From the NCBI GenBank assembly GCA_947492885.1, contig CANLPK010000006.1, forward strand, positions 1 through 62,724: a stretch of DNA of 62,724 bases, in the 5' to 3' direction. A program made the position numbers and the translations under genes. The number at the start of each line of letters is the position of its first letter. The stretch's first letter is position 1. The notes beneath the pieces were generated by a model. That model saw only the letters and a list, made by a program, of their open reading frames with translations. It did not search any database and was not told the origin of the DNA. This document shows positions 36,595 through 45,542 of the stretch, piece after piece. The DNA is from Bacteroidota bacterium. Its GTDB lineage: Bacteria > Bacteroidota > Bacteroidia > UKL13-3.

Positions 36595-37653
36595 ATGAAG
36601 AAATTAATCTATCTATCACTCGTAATTTTGGTAATGGCTTATGCTTGTCAGAAAGGAAATAAACTTCCTGCAGTATATACACCAACACCCTATCAATTGA
36701 ATGTCCCAAAAGGATTTCCACCTCCGTATATTCCTGCCGACAATCCACTCACCGTGGAAGGCATTCGTTTAGGCCGAATGCTCTATTATGATCCTATTCT
36801 ATCCACCAATGGCAGGTCGTGTTCTTCATGTCATAATCCTGGTTACTCTTATTCATTTCCATTGTTTGTGGCGCAATCGGGTGTCAAGACCAGCGTTCCG
36901 GCACATGTTAATTTGGCTTGGGATCCTGAATATTTCTGGGATGGCTCGGCACCGAAGTTGGATTTGATTGGATTGGCTGATTTTGGTCCGGAGTTTTTCA
37001 ATACCAATATGCCCCTTTTATTTGAAAAATTAAAGAAGCATGATAAGTATCCATTATTGTTTAAAGAAGCATTTAATATCGATGATATTTCTATTCTAAG
37101 CGCCGATCAGTTGCAATTGAAAATCGTGTATGCCATTTCACAATTTATGCGCACTATGATTTCATCACAATCGAAGGCTGATAAATTTTTCCGACGCGAA
37201 GTAAATCTTACTCCTGAAGAGATGGATGGATTTCAAACATTTTTCACAGAGCGTGGCGACTGCTTTCATTGTCATGGTTATCCGTTGTTTACTTCTAATA
37301 CCTTTAATAATACGGGGCTCGATTCGATGCCAACGGGTGCCGACTTGGGGTATTATAATGTAACAAAGAATGAAACAGACAAGGGTAAATTTAGTCCGCC
37401 AACCCTAAGAAATATTGAATTCACAGCACCGTATATGCACGATGGCCGGTTTGCAACATTAGAAGAGGTGGTAGAATTTTATAATTCAGGAGTGCATTGG
37501 AATGCCCCCAATATCGACCCACTGATGACCAAGCCAGCGAAGATCTATGGATTGAATCTCACAGTAACGCAAAAAGCCAATTTGGTGAAATTCATGAAAA
37601 CGTTTACCGATACTGCTTTCTTAAACAATCCTGATTTTCGGAGTCCGTTTTAA
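36595..37653 (+). CDS. MauG/MbnH-like di-heme cytochrome c peroxidase
   Basis: This 352-residue protein has a signal or lipoprotein start (MKKLIYLSLVILVMAYAC, lipobox-like 'AYAC'). There are two c-type heme motifs: CSSCH near residue 76 and CFHCH near residue 224. The region 'PYMHDGRFATLEEVVEFYNSG' gives the distal-heme Met/His block usual for this family. It probably works on the MbnP-like protein encoded just upstream. Whether it is a hydrogen-peroxide scavenger or a protein-modifying oxidase cannot be decided by eye. Length is normal for the family. Confidence 0.93.
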   Translation: MKKLIYLSLVILVMAYACQKGNKLPAVYTPTPYQLNVPKGFPPPYIPADNPLTVEGIRLGRMLYYDPILSTNGRSCSSCHNPGYSYSFPLFVAQSGVKTSVPAHVNLAWDPEYFWDGSAPKLDLIGLADFGPEFFNTNMPLLFEKLKKHDKYPLLFKEAFNIDDISILSADQLQLKIVYAISQFMRTMISSQSKADKFFRREVNLTPEEMDGFQTFFTERGDCFHCHGYPLFTSNTFNNTGLDSMPTGADLGYYNVTKNETDKGKFSPPTLRNIEFTAPYMHDGRFATLEEVVEFYNSGVHWNAPNIDPLMTKPAKIYGLNLTVTQKANLVKFMKTFTDTAFLNNPDFRSPF

Positions 37654-37741
37654 GGAGCGGTTTGTTTGTTGATTTTGTAATAGGCAGCTTTCGAATAAGC
37701 GCCTTCTATTTTGTTCTTTAGTTTCGAACTATAACCTACCC

Positions 37742-37838
37742 TATATTCGAAGCATAACTCGTCACTACCGCATCTCCGGCCTATCAAAACGCTGTCCGCC
37801 GTTGCGTCTCTCGACCAACGGCAATTCGAAGACTCTGA
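37742..37838 (+). repeat. palindrome-bearing intergenic repeat, copy 1
   Basis: This is the first copy of a roughly 97-base unit, with the second copy 135 bases further on. It is bounded by TTCGAA sites at 37746 and 37825 and holds a perfect stem GCCGTTG (37798-37804) / CAACGGC (37816-37822) with an 11-base loop. It is visibly richer in G+C than the flanking DNA. No reading frame of note covers it. Confidence 0.85.
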
Positions 37839-37876
37839 CTTGCGATGAATTCTTTCATTTCTACTAAAGCCTAAAA

Positions 37877-37973
37877 TATATTCGAAGGATAACTCTTCAC
37901 TACCGCATCTCCGGCCTAGAAAACCTCTGTCCGCCGTTGCGTCTCCTGACCAACGGCAATTCGAAGACTCCGA
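37877..37973 (+). repeat. palindrome-bearing intergenic repeat, copy 2
   Basis: This is the second copy of the unit. TTCGAA sites at 37881 and 37960 keep the same 79-base spacing as in copy 1. The stem GCCGTTG (37933-37939) / CAACGGC (37951-37957) is unchanged while the loop and other positions differ, which suggests the stem is selected. The 448-base interval 37654-38101 contains no gene; besides the repeats it has two further TTCGAA sites (37690, 37723) and the promoter of the next gene. Confidence 0.85.
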
Positions 37974-38047
37974 ATAACAATGTATTCTATTTGAAAATCC
38001 CCAAACAACTTCCTGTATAGCAATAGCAGCAAAAAGCTTCCGTGTCC

Positions 38048-38079
38048 CTTGGATTTACAAATGTTATTTTGTATTTTTG
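38048..38079 (+). promoter_or_regulatory. promoter of the frameshifted cargo gene
   Basis: CTTG (38048-38051) and TATTTTTG (38072-38079) are 20 bases apart and match TTTG / TAnnTTTG with one mismatch. The ATG at 38102 lies 22 bases downstream. Confidence 0.5.
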
Positions 38080-38101
38080 TTCTAATTAAAAAATTTAGAA
38101 T

Positions 38102-39441
38102 ATGAAATTTACAAATAAAATCCTTCTGATTCTGTCATTCTGTTTTTCATCAGCCTACTCTCAAGGTTTCATAATTAAAGAAACCAAATTCCCCGAAGTT
38201 TATTCCAATATTGTTAAAGGCTACTTTAAAAATGGACATAATGCAATTCTAAGAAGTAAAAACTCTATGAATGACTTTTATGTAATGGAGATTAATCCAA
38301 TGACAAATGCCCAGGCAGGAATTCTTGATCATTTTATTCTACAAATTCAGGATTTGAATTCTTCGAACAAAGCAGTAGTTTTTTTTATGAATATATAAAA
38401 ACGGATTATCAAAACAGCCAGGTTTATTTGTATCGGAAAAACTTAAGTCCCAATAAAGCGGATTCAATTCTGATTAGCCAATACGGCTCCCAGGGCTATA
38501 GTGGTTATTTGAAGCGGTATGGCGATACAGATATCGTTAATATACTTTCCTATAATGATGCGCTAAAAAAGTTCGTTAATTCCTATTATATCATCAGTGG
38601 TAATTCGGTTATAAAAATTGTCACCAAAGTCGAATATGATTTTAGTAGTATAAAAGGATCGGATTTCTGTTTTTTTAATAAGCAACTTATTATTACAAGA
38701 AAAGAAAATAATAATTACAAAATTTACACGCATTCAATTTCAAATTCCAAAATAGATTCGGCTATGTTTTATTATTACGTAGATAATTCAACTCCATTGC
38801 AAAATCTTAATCTAACGATGGCAAATGGAAAATTTGTACTGCTTGCCAATTATTATAATAAAGATTCGCTATTTGTTTTTGATTTAGGATTGAATGGATC
38901 GATTTTTAATTTGCGTAATAAACTTAAGATTGACGGTGCGTATTCATTCATCGGATTGTCGGATGGGGTTGATTATTTTATAACAGGAAATAACAGTGGC
39001 GTGAATAATAGCGTTTGTTATTTGGATTATAACTACAATATCGCGGTGAAGTCGAAATTATCAAAAACCTTGGATAAACAAGATACTTTAATACATAGTT
39101 ATTTTTTTACGAATAATGATACCCTGTATTTTATGGGAAACTATTTACGCAATCCAGACAAGGCAATTCTCACCAAAGTATACCCTGCCAAAACTGGAAT
39201 TGAAGACAAGAATGAAAATTCCAATATCAAAGTTTATCCAAATCCAAGTAAAGGGAATTTTATTATTTCAAACACTACTGCGTCAGAAATTCAGTTTGTA
39301 TTATATGATGTTTTAGGCCATGAAATACTTGCAGAAAATGTTGAGGCTCAAGGGGAGAAACTAATTGCTGTTGATTTGCCTCCCGCAATTTATTTTATTA
39401 AAGCGGAGAATGGGTTCTGTTATAAGTTGATAGTAGAATGA
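38102..39441 (+). pseudogene. T9SS cargo protein interrupted by a frameshift at a T8 tract
   Basis: The first part (38102-38398) starts with a signal peptide (MKFTNKILLILSFCFSSAYSQ) and stops soon after a run of eight T at 38379-38386. The remaining frame continues to 39441 and ends in a T9SS sorting domain ('VYPNPSKGNFII', 'LYDVLGHEI', 'PPAIYFIKAENG'). With nine T the two join as '...VVFFYEYIKTDYQNSQ...' and on through 'LYRKNLSPN', giving one protein of about 446 residues. So this is a single gene with a one-base deletion, a sequencing error in the homopolymer, or a gene that relies on slippage. The middle region resembles no domain I can name. Confidence 0.85.
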
Positions 39442-39618
39442 TATCTAAAAGGAATAGAATAAATGTATTCTTAACCTGATTTTCTAGATAATCGACATGA
39501 ATATTATCTTCGTTCTAATGTAACTCGGTTCGTTGTTGCAGCTCCTCCCAACTCCAATCCCACTCCTTACCTATTCACATTCACACTATTTTAACCTCCA
39601 TTTTCGCTTAAATTGACG

Positions 39619-39626
39619 TACCTTTG
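39619..39626 (+). promoter_or_regulatory. -7 element of the desaturase gene
   Basis: TACCTTTG is a perfect TAnnTTTG and lies 18 bases before the ATG at 39644. The matching TTTG element is not obvious. The rest of 39442-39618 shows only a weak 6-bp stem-loop at 39456-39471. Confidence 0.5.
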
Positions 39627-39643
39627 CCGTTTTTAAGAGAAAA

Positions 39644-40624
39644 ATGAATCAGGCGCAGAGCATCAACAGAAGAGAAGTAATGTTACACTTAGGTAACGAC
39701 GTAGAAAAATATTCCGACGAGTTTTTAAAATCCATAGAAACCAATTGGCAGCCAGGCGAGTTATTGCCCGATTCTACCCAGGAAAATTTTATTGAAGAAA
39801 TTAAAACCGTTCAGGGACAGGCAGAAAACCTAAGCTACGACCTACTCGCAGTACTCATTGGCGATACCATCACCGAAGAGGCATTGCCTACCTACGAGTC
39901 ATGGCTGGTTAGCATGGACGGCGTTCAGCCTCAACGAGCTGATAGCTGGATGCGATGGATCCGTGGCTGGACTGCCGAAGAAAATCGCCATGGTGATGTA
40001 TTGAACAGATATCTATACCTCAGTGGTCGCGTGGATATGCCCAAATTCGAAGCTTCGGTGCAATTCTTAATCAACGATGGTTTCGATATTCAAACAGGAA
40101 GCGATCCATACCGCAGTTTCATCTATACCAGCTTTCAGGAAACTGCTACCAATATATCACATCGCCGCGTGGCAAGCTTGGCCAAAGCAAGTGGTAATGT
40201 CGTATTGTCGCGCCTTTGCGGACTCGTTGCCAGCGATGAAGCGCGTCATGCCAAAGCATACAAGACCTTCGTTTCTCGTATTTTCGAACTCGACCCAAGT
40301 GAAATGATGAAGGCTTTCGAAGATATGATGCGCAAGAAAATTGTAATGCCAGCCATGTACATGCGCGAACTGGGTGAGAAAGTAAACACTTTCGCCAATT
40401 TCAGCGATGCAGCACAACGATTGGGAGTTTATACTTCTATGGATTATGTTGAAATTATGCAAGGTCTCATCAGCGAATGGAAAATTGAAAATATGCCCAA
40501 CCTCAACGATGAAGCGGAAAAAGCTCGTGATTATATCATGTCGCTTCCCGATCGTTTGATTCGTATTGCTGACAGAATGCGTACCCCAACCATCGAACAT
40601 AAATTTAGCTGGATTAAAGCATAA
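39644..40624 (+). CDS. acyl-[acyl-carrier-protein] desaturase
   Basis: This 326-residue soluble di-iron enzyme matches the FA_desaturase_2 (stearoyl-ACP desaturase) family. Iron ligands are visible as 'EENRH' (E112, E113, H116), E166 in 'FQETATNISH' and 'DEARH' (E199, H202). It introduces a double bond into acyl-ACP using O2 and reduced ferredoxin, setting membrane unsaturation. It is monocistronic with its own promoter element and ends at a strong bidirectional terminator, facing the DPP III gene. It requires oxygen, in contrast to the PFOR in the same window. Confidence 0.95.
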   Translation: MNQAQSINRREVMLHLGNDVEKYSDEFLKSIETNWQPGELLPDSTQENFIEEIKTVQGQAENLSYDLLAVLIGDTITEEALPTYESWLVSMDGVQPQRADSWMRWIRGWTAEENRHGDVLNRYLYLSGRVDMPKFEASVQFLINDGFDIQTGSDPYRSFIYTSFQETATNISHRRVASLAKASGNVVLSRLCGLVASDEARHAKAYKTFVSRIFELDPSEMMKAFEDMMRKKIVMPAMYMRELGEKVNTFANFSDAAQRLGVYTSMDYVEIMQGLISEWKIENMPNLNDEAEKARDYIMSLPDRLIRIADRMRTPTIEHKFSWIKA

Positions 40625-40643
40625 CCAGTTTAAAGATAAATAA

Positions 40644-40675
40644 AAAAGCCGCAACAGGATGCTGTTGCGGCTTTT
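40644..40675. terminator. bidirectional intrinsic terminator
   Basis: GCCGCAACAG pairs perfectly with CTGTTGCGGC around a GATG loop, flanked by A4 and T4. It sits between the converging desaturase (ends 40624) and DPP III (ends 40692) genes and can serve both. Confidence 0.92.
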
Positions 40676-40691
40676 ACTTTGTATTGAGAGT

Positions 40692-42746
40692 TTAATTCTT
40701 CACAGGTAAAAACGCATAGTTCTTTCCGTATTCAATCATTTGTTCGAAGAAATTTTCAGGGTATTCCACTTTCACATCGGTGATATTTTCTCCATCCATC
40801 ACGGCTACTAAGCGAGGTTGAATAAATCCACGATAAGGTTTCAAGTTAAGTTTTGCATAACGCTCTTTTACTTCTTTCAATAACTCTTGGTCAACAATCA
40901 CACCGTATCCTTCAACCAATTCTGAGCCTGCCTTATAATCACCTTGCGATTTGATTCGTTGTATTTCCTTCAATAACTCACCAAACAAAACACGTAATTT
41001 TTCGTAGTCGTTTACTTTTACAAACGTCTTGCCATCGCGTTTTACGAATTCAATTACATTGTCTTTTTTGCCATGATCATACGCCCATTTGGCTACCAGC
41101 TGGCGATTACGCATATGTGCTTCCTCTAAATTATTACCCAATTCGATACGTGTCAACTGAGAAATTAATCCGTTCGTGATATAATTATTGTATTCGCATT
41201 TGGCAACATCCATAGAAGGCATCACACCAATATCAATTAATTTTTGATCCATGATGAAATAGAGTCCTACCAAGTCCGCACGGGCTTCTTCTAAGCAAGA
41301 AGCATAGTTCTTCAATGTTTTATCTGTTGTTTCAACTCCGGGTTCTATTTGTCCGCTGGCATGACCAATACACTCATGCATATCGGTGTGTAAGTCACCG
41401 GCCAGGCTTCCATATTGTTTGTTCAAGTCGATATACTCTTGGCTAAAAGCAAACTCTCCATACGATCCTTTTTTAGCACTCGCTTCGGTATAGCTATGAA
41501 CGATATTCGCTAAGGATACCGATTTCGAGCCATGTGAAGAACGAATCCAATCGGCATTCGGAAGGTTGATTCCTATTGGGGTTGAAGGGGCTCCATCACC
41601 ACTTTCTACAATCACAGTAATGGCTTTGGCACTGATTCCTTTCACTTGTTTCTTTTTGTGTTGTGGCATCAATGGTGAATGATCTTCAAACCATTGTGCA
41701 TTATCGGCAATCGCTTTGATGGTTTTTGTTGCCACCTCATCTTTAATACTTACCACACTCTCGTAAGATCCTTTTTTGCCAATGGGGTCCATATATACTT
41801 CAATGAAACCATTCACCACATCTATCTTACTATCCAAATCTTTTACCCAAGCGATACAATATTCATCGAAGTCTTTCACATCACCACTTTTGTAAAACTT
41901 AATCAATTTTTCTAATGCATCTTTTTGTTTATCGTTCTCAGCCACTGTTACTGCCTTTTCTAACCACATCACAATTTTTTCAATAGAGCCACTGTACATG
42001 CCTCCCATTTTCCAGATGCGTTCGGTAACCTTTCCATTTTCTTTCACTGTTTTGCTATTCAATCCCCAGCTTGGTGCATTGCCCTTGGTGCTGAATTTTG
42101 AATAGTATTCTTCTACTTCGGCTTGAGTAACGCCTTCATAGAAGTTCACAGAAGATGCTTTTACATTGTCAACATCCTTGGTTAAGTCAACCAGTTTCGC
42201 TTCAAATTTGGCATCGAAAATATATGGTTTCAAATAGTTGTTTAGCTCAGCCAAACTTGGAAATCCAGCCATATCAAATCCTTTCGCATCGCTTTTGTTG
42301 ATGAGGTCGGTGAAATATTCGAAGCTACATTTTGGTACAAATTTATCATTGCTATAGTGGTGGTGATTGCCATTGCTGAACCAGAAGCGTCCGCAATATT
42401 CCTGGAACTGATTCCATTCAACCGATTTCTTATCTCCACTATAGGTAGTGTAAATATTTTCTAATGTCTTACGAATTAGCAATCCGTTTTTATCTTTCTG
42501 ATCATAAATCATATCACGTCCACTAAGCGCGGCTTGATAGAGATAGTAGGCCAGCTTTTTCTCATTGAGAGATAGATTTTCAAATCCATCGATCTTGTAT
42601 TGCAATAATTGCAAATCGGCAAATTCATTGTTGTTAAAGGTAATAGAGTCGGCGTTCGTCATTGCAGGTTTAGCATTGTTGTTTGAACTGTTACAAGCCC
42701 CCAGAAGGGTAGCAAAAATCAAAGAGGTATAAATATATTTTTTCAT
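40692..42746 (-). CDS. dipeptidyl peptidase III-type metallopeptidase (M49), lipoprotein
   Basis: The start is placed at the ATG at 42746 (684 residues), because it begins a lipoprotein signal (MKKYIYTSLIFATLLGAC); an in-frame ATG at 42830 would bury it. The zinc site is 'HECIGH' (His457-His462, HExxGH form of M49) with the third ligand Glu in 'EEARADLVGLYF' some 50 residues on. M49 enzymes remove dipeptides from peptide N-termini. Bacteroidota members are commonly exported lipoproteins, unlike the cytosolic eukaryotic enzyme. It probably serves periplasmic or surface peptide use. Monocistronic, ending at the shared terminator. Confidence 0.93.
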   Translation of the reverse strand: MKKYIYTSLIFATLLGACNSSNNNAKPAMTNADSITFNNNEFADLQLLQYKIDGFENLSLNEKKLAYYLYQAALSGRDMIYDQKDKNGLLIRKTLENIYTTYSGDKKSVEWNQFQEYCGRFWFSNGNHHHYSNDKFVPKCSFEYFTDLINKSDAKGFDMAGFPSLAELNNYLKPYIFDAKFEAKLVDLTKDVDNVKASSVNFYEGVTQAEVEEYYSKFSTKGNAPSWGLNSKTVKENGKVTERIWKMGGMYSGSIEKIVMWLEKAVTVAENDKQKDALEKLIKFYKSGDVKDFDEYCIAWVKDLDSKIDVVNGFIEVYMDPIGKKGSYESVVSIKDEVATKTIKAIADNAQWFEDHSPLMPQHKKKQVKGISAKAITVIVESGDGAPSTPIGINLPNADWIRSSHGSKSVSLANIVHSYTEASAKKGSYGEFAFSQEYIDLNKQYGSLAGDLHTDMHECIGHASGQIEPGVETTDKTLKNYASCLEEARADLVGLYFIMDQKLIDIGVMPSMDVAKCEYNNYITNGLISQLTRIELGNNLEEAHMRNRQLVAKWAYDHGKKDNVIEFVKRDGKTFVKVNDYEKLRVLFGELLKEIQRIKSQGDYKAGSELVEGYGVIVDQELLKEVKERYAKLNLKPYRGFIQPRLVAVMDGENITDVKVEYPENFFEQMIEYGKNYAFLPVKN

Positions 42747-42879
42747 GGAAGATGAATAAAAAATTAGGAAGCAAATGAAAGGAAATAAATTATTAATAAA
42801 GAATTTAATCATCGATGGTGAACAATTCACCCTTTTTGATTTAACCTTTACTGGGGGATATAATCAGGCTAGAATAAGC

Positions 42880-44427
42880 CTACAATTGCGCAATGGAGAG
42901 CGCCACACGTTGTCCGTCGATGGCAGCACTTACAATTCCACCAGCATAACCGGCCCCTTCGGCACATGGATACAGTCCTTTGATTTGCACATGCTGCAAT
43001 GTTTCGGCATCACGAGTAATACGCACTGGGCTGCTTGTTCGGCTTTCGGTTGCCACCATAATGGCATCGGCAGTATTATAGCCTCTAATCTTATTGCTAA
43101 ATTCTTTTAAGGCAATGCGCAATCGCGATGATATTTCTTCGGGTAGTATCTGTTGTAAATCGGCAATGGTTAAACCCGGAAGATAGCTGCAATCGGGTAA
43201 AGAGGTGGATCGTTTTCCTTGAATGAAATCGTTGATACGCTGGGCAGGCGCTTTTATCGAATTATTGCCTGCCACATAACAATCCTGTTCAATTTTTCTT
43301 TGATACTGCAAGGAAGCAAGTGGGCCTTCCTTCGAATATTTTGCATAATCTTTTTCGCCAATACTCACCACCATGCCGCTATTGGCAAAGCGCCCATCGC
43401 GCTTGCTAGGGCTCCATCCATTCACCACCACCTCACCTCCAGCAGTAGCAGCTGGTGCAATAATTCCACCAGGGCACATGCAAAAGCTAAACACTCCCGT
43501 TTCTTTTACCTGCGTTACAAGGCTATAGGAAGCAGGAGGGAGGTAATCGGGACGAACCTCGCACTTATATTGAGAAGCATCGATAATATGCTGTGGGTGC
43601 TCTACACGCACGCCAATAGCCAATGGTTTCGATTCAATGAAAATATTTTTCCTTCTAAGCAGTTCGAAAATATCGCGAGCACTATGACCTGTAGCTAGTA
43701 TAACCTGTGTCGCTGCGATTTTTAGATTGTCATTAATAGTTATCGATTGAACACTATCGAATTGTGTTTCGATATCGGTGAGCTTACAATTGAAATGCAC
43801 CTCACCACCGCAGGCTTCAATGCTTTCGCGCATCTTGGTAACAATCTGAGGCAATTTATTCGTGCCAATATGCGGATGTGCTTCGTAAAGAATTCGTGCA
43901 TCGGCACCATGCATCACAAAGAGTTGTAATATTTCTTGCAGGTTGCCTCGCTTATTGCTGCGTGTATAAAGCTTGCCATCACTATACGTGCCTGCACCAC
44001 CTTCCCCAAAGCAGTAATTACTTTCTGGGTTGATGATGAGTGCTTTGTTTATTTCGGCTAAATCTCTTCGGCGACTTTTTACATCCTTGCCTCGCTCATA
44101 AATAATAGGCTTTAATCCGAGTTGAATAAGTTTCAAGGCAGCAAAAATTCCTGCTGGACCAAATCCAATGATATGTACTGGTTTGGCGTCGCGCACATTT
44201 TTTAATTCGTAATGAAAAGTCTCGGGAGTAAACGGCTCGTCGATAAAAACATTCGCAACAAATCGAAACTTCACGATTCTACTTCGGGCATCAATCGATT
44301 TCTTTAGTAATTCAATCCCCGTTATTTGCGATTCAGATACTTGTAAATGCTGGGCATACGATTGCTTCAATAGCGCATCGGTGGCGCATTGTTCCGGTGT
44401 TAGGATAAGCTCAATCTGACTTTTCAT
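42880..44427 (-). CDS. FAD-dependent dehydrogenase (COG2509-like)
   Basis: This is a 515-residue flavoprotein. A small N-terminal domain (about 1-85; 'LLKKSIDARSR') precedes the dinucleotide fold 'HIIGFGPAGIFAALKLIQLG' (about 90-110, GxGxxG). It also has 'NYCFGEGGAGTYSDGKLYT', 'GHSARDIFELLRRKNIFIESK', 'CMCPGGIIAPAAT' and a C-terminal 'YPCAEGAGYAGGIVSAAIDG'. These are the hallmarks of the widely conserved but uncharacterised FAD-dependent oxidoreductase family. Substrate unknown. It follows fabD on the same strand after 90 bases that contain a palindrome. Confidence 0.9.
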   Translation of the reverse strand: MKSQIELILTPEQCATDALLKQSYAQHLQVSESQITGIELLKKSIDARSRIVKFRFVANVFIDEPFTPETFHYELKNVRDAKPVHIIGFGPAGIFAALKLIQLGLKPIIYERGKDVKSRRRDLAEINKALIINPESNYCFGEGGAGTYSDGKLYTRSNKRGNLQEILQLFVMHGADARILYEAHPHIGTNKLPQIVTKMRESIEACGGEVHFNCKLTDIETQFDSVQSITINDNLKIAATQVILATGHSARDIFELLRRKNIFIESKPLAIGVRVEHPQHIIDASQYKCEVRPDYLPPASYSLVTQVKETGVFSFCMCPGGIIAPAATAGGEVVVNGWSPSKRDGRFANSGMVVSIGEKDYAKYSKEGPLASLQYQRKIEQDCYVAGNNSIKAPAQRINDFIQGKRSTSLPDCSYLPGLTIADLQQILPEEISSRLRIALKEFSNKIRGYNTADAIMVATESRTSSPVRITRDAETLQHVQIKGLYPCAEGAGYAGGIVSAAIDGQRVALSIAQL

Positions 44428-44451
44428 TTTACAAGAATCGACACAAGAAGT

Positions 44452-44477
44452 AATTTGTTGTTGGATTGCAACAAATT
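44452..44477. other. 9-bp perfect inverted repeat between fabD and the FAD gene
   Basis: AATTTGTTG and CAACAAATT flank an 8-base loop, 25 bases upstream of the FAD-dehydrogenase ATG. There is no T-run in the direction of transcription, so an operator or mRNA leader hairpin fits better than a terminator. Confidence 0.45.
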
Positions 44478-44517
44478 GGTCCTCCTGATTTTATTTAGTT
44501 TTTTTTATTGCTATGAA

Positions 44518-45390
44518 CTAAACAATCACTGCAGTTGGTTCGATTTTTTTAATCAAACCTTGCAATACGGTACCAGGTCCATACTCACTAAACTGAGTAG
44601 CACCATCGGCTACCATGGCACGCACGCATTGCGACCATTTCACCGGTGCTGTAAGTTGTATCAATAAATTTTGTTTTATCTCGGCAGCACTGCGAACACC
44701 AATGGCTACCGCATTTTGGTAAACCGGACAAATGGGTTCATGAAAATTGGTGGCTTCAATTGCTTTAGCCAATTCTTCTTCCGCTGGTTTCATTAGTGGT
44801 GAATGGAATGCTCCTCCTACTTGCAATACGAGAGCACGCTTGGCTCCCGCTGCTTTCAGGGCATCACATGCTTTTTGAACGCCAGCAATACTACCCGATA
44901 TAACGAGTTGCCCCGGGCAATTATAATTTGCAGCCACCACCACTTCGTCAGTGATTGTTTTGCAAATTTCTTCCACCTTGGCATCATCCAAACCTAGGAT
45001 AGCAGCCATAGTTGATGGCTTTAGTTCGCATGCCTTTTGCATGGCTTGTGCACGAAGGCTAACCAATCGTAATGCATCTTCAAAGGTGAGAGCTCTGTTG
45101 GCAACGAGGGCGCTGAATTCACCCAAGGAATGCCCAGCTACCATATCAGGTGAACCATGTTGTTTCACCATATAACTAATTACCGAGTGAATGAACACTG
45201 CAGGTTGTGTTACATTGGTTTGTTTCAATTCTTCATCGGTACCTCCAAACATGATATCGCTGATGCGAAATCCGAGGATATCGTTGGCACTCTCAAATAA
45301 TTCTTTGGCCTTGTATTGCCCCTCATATAAATCTTTGCCCATGCCCACAAACTGTGCGCCTTGACCCGGAAAAACAAATGCATGTTTCAT
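44518..45390 (-). CDS. fabD: malonyl-CoA:ACP transacylase
   Basis: This 290-residue protein moves malonyl from CoA to ACP for fatty-acid synthesis. It has the N-terminal 'FPGQGAQFVGMG', the nucleophile Ser88 in 'GHSLGEFSAL', the Arg in 'RLVSLRAQAMQ' and the catalytic His in 'GGAFHSPLM'. Length is normal. Other fab genes are not adjacent. It is separated from gldM by a terminator, so the transcript begins in the 45391-45486 interval. Confidence 0.97.
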   Translation of the reverse strand: MKHAFVFPGQGAQFVGMGKDLYEGQYKAKELFESANDILGFRISDIMFGGTDEELKQTNVTQPAVFIHSVISYMVKQHGSPDMVAGHSLGEFSALVANRALTFEDALRLVSLRAQAMQKACELKPSTMAAILGLDDAKVEEICKTITDEVVVAANYNCPGQLVISGSIAGVQKACDALKAAGAKRALVLQVGGAFHSPLMKPAEEELAKAIEATNFHEPICPVYQNAVAIGVRSAAEIKQNLLIQLTAPVKWSQCVRAMVADGATQFSEYGPGTVLQGLIKKIEPTAVIV

Positions 45391-45486
45391 TGCTGATATA
45401 TTTTTTTATGCGGTAAAAGTAAGAAAAATATTAGGAAGCCATTGGCTTTGAAATCAACGAACCTACGCTTGGAATTGAAAATAAAA

Positions 45487-45513
45487 AACCCCGTTAAAAT
45501 TATTAACGGGGTT
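45487..45513 (-). terminator. intrinsic terminator after gldM
   Basis: On the minus strand AACCCCGTTAA pairs with TTAACGGGGTT (11 bp, 5-base loop) and runs into T6. It lies 30 bases after the gldM stop and separates gldM from fabD. Confidence 0.92.
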
Positions 45514-45542
45514 CATTTAAATATAATTAAAAGCGCTAGTGA

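Noticed and set aside
37742-37973. CRISPR array in the repeat region near 37.8 kb
   Set aside because: Only two units of about 97 bases with 38 bases between them; unit length, number and internal divergence do not fit a CRISPR, and no cas gene is near.
42775-43110. Plus-strand frame of 111 codons across the upstream end of the peptidase gene and the FAD gene
   Set aside because: It mostly overlaps the FAD-dehydrogenase coding sequence antisense; I give it no support.
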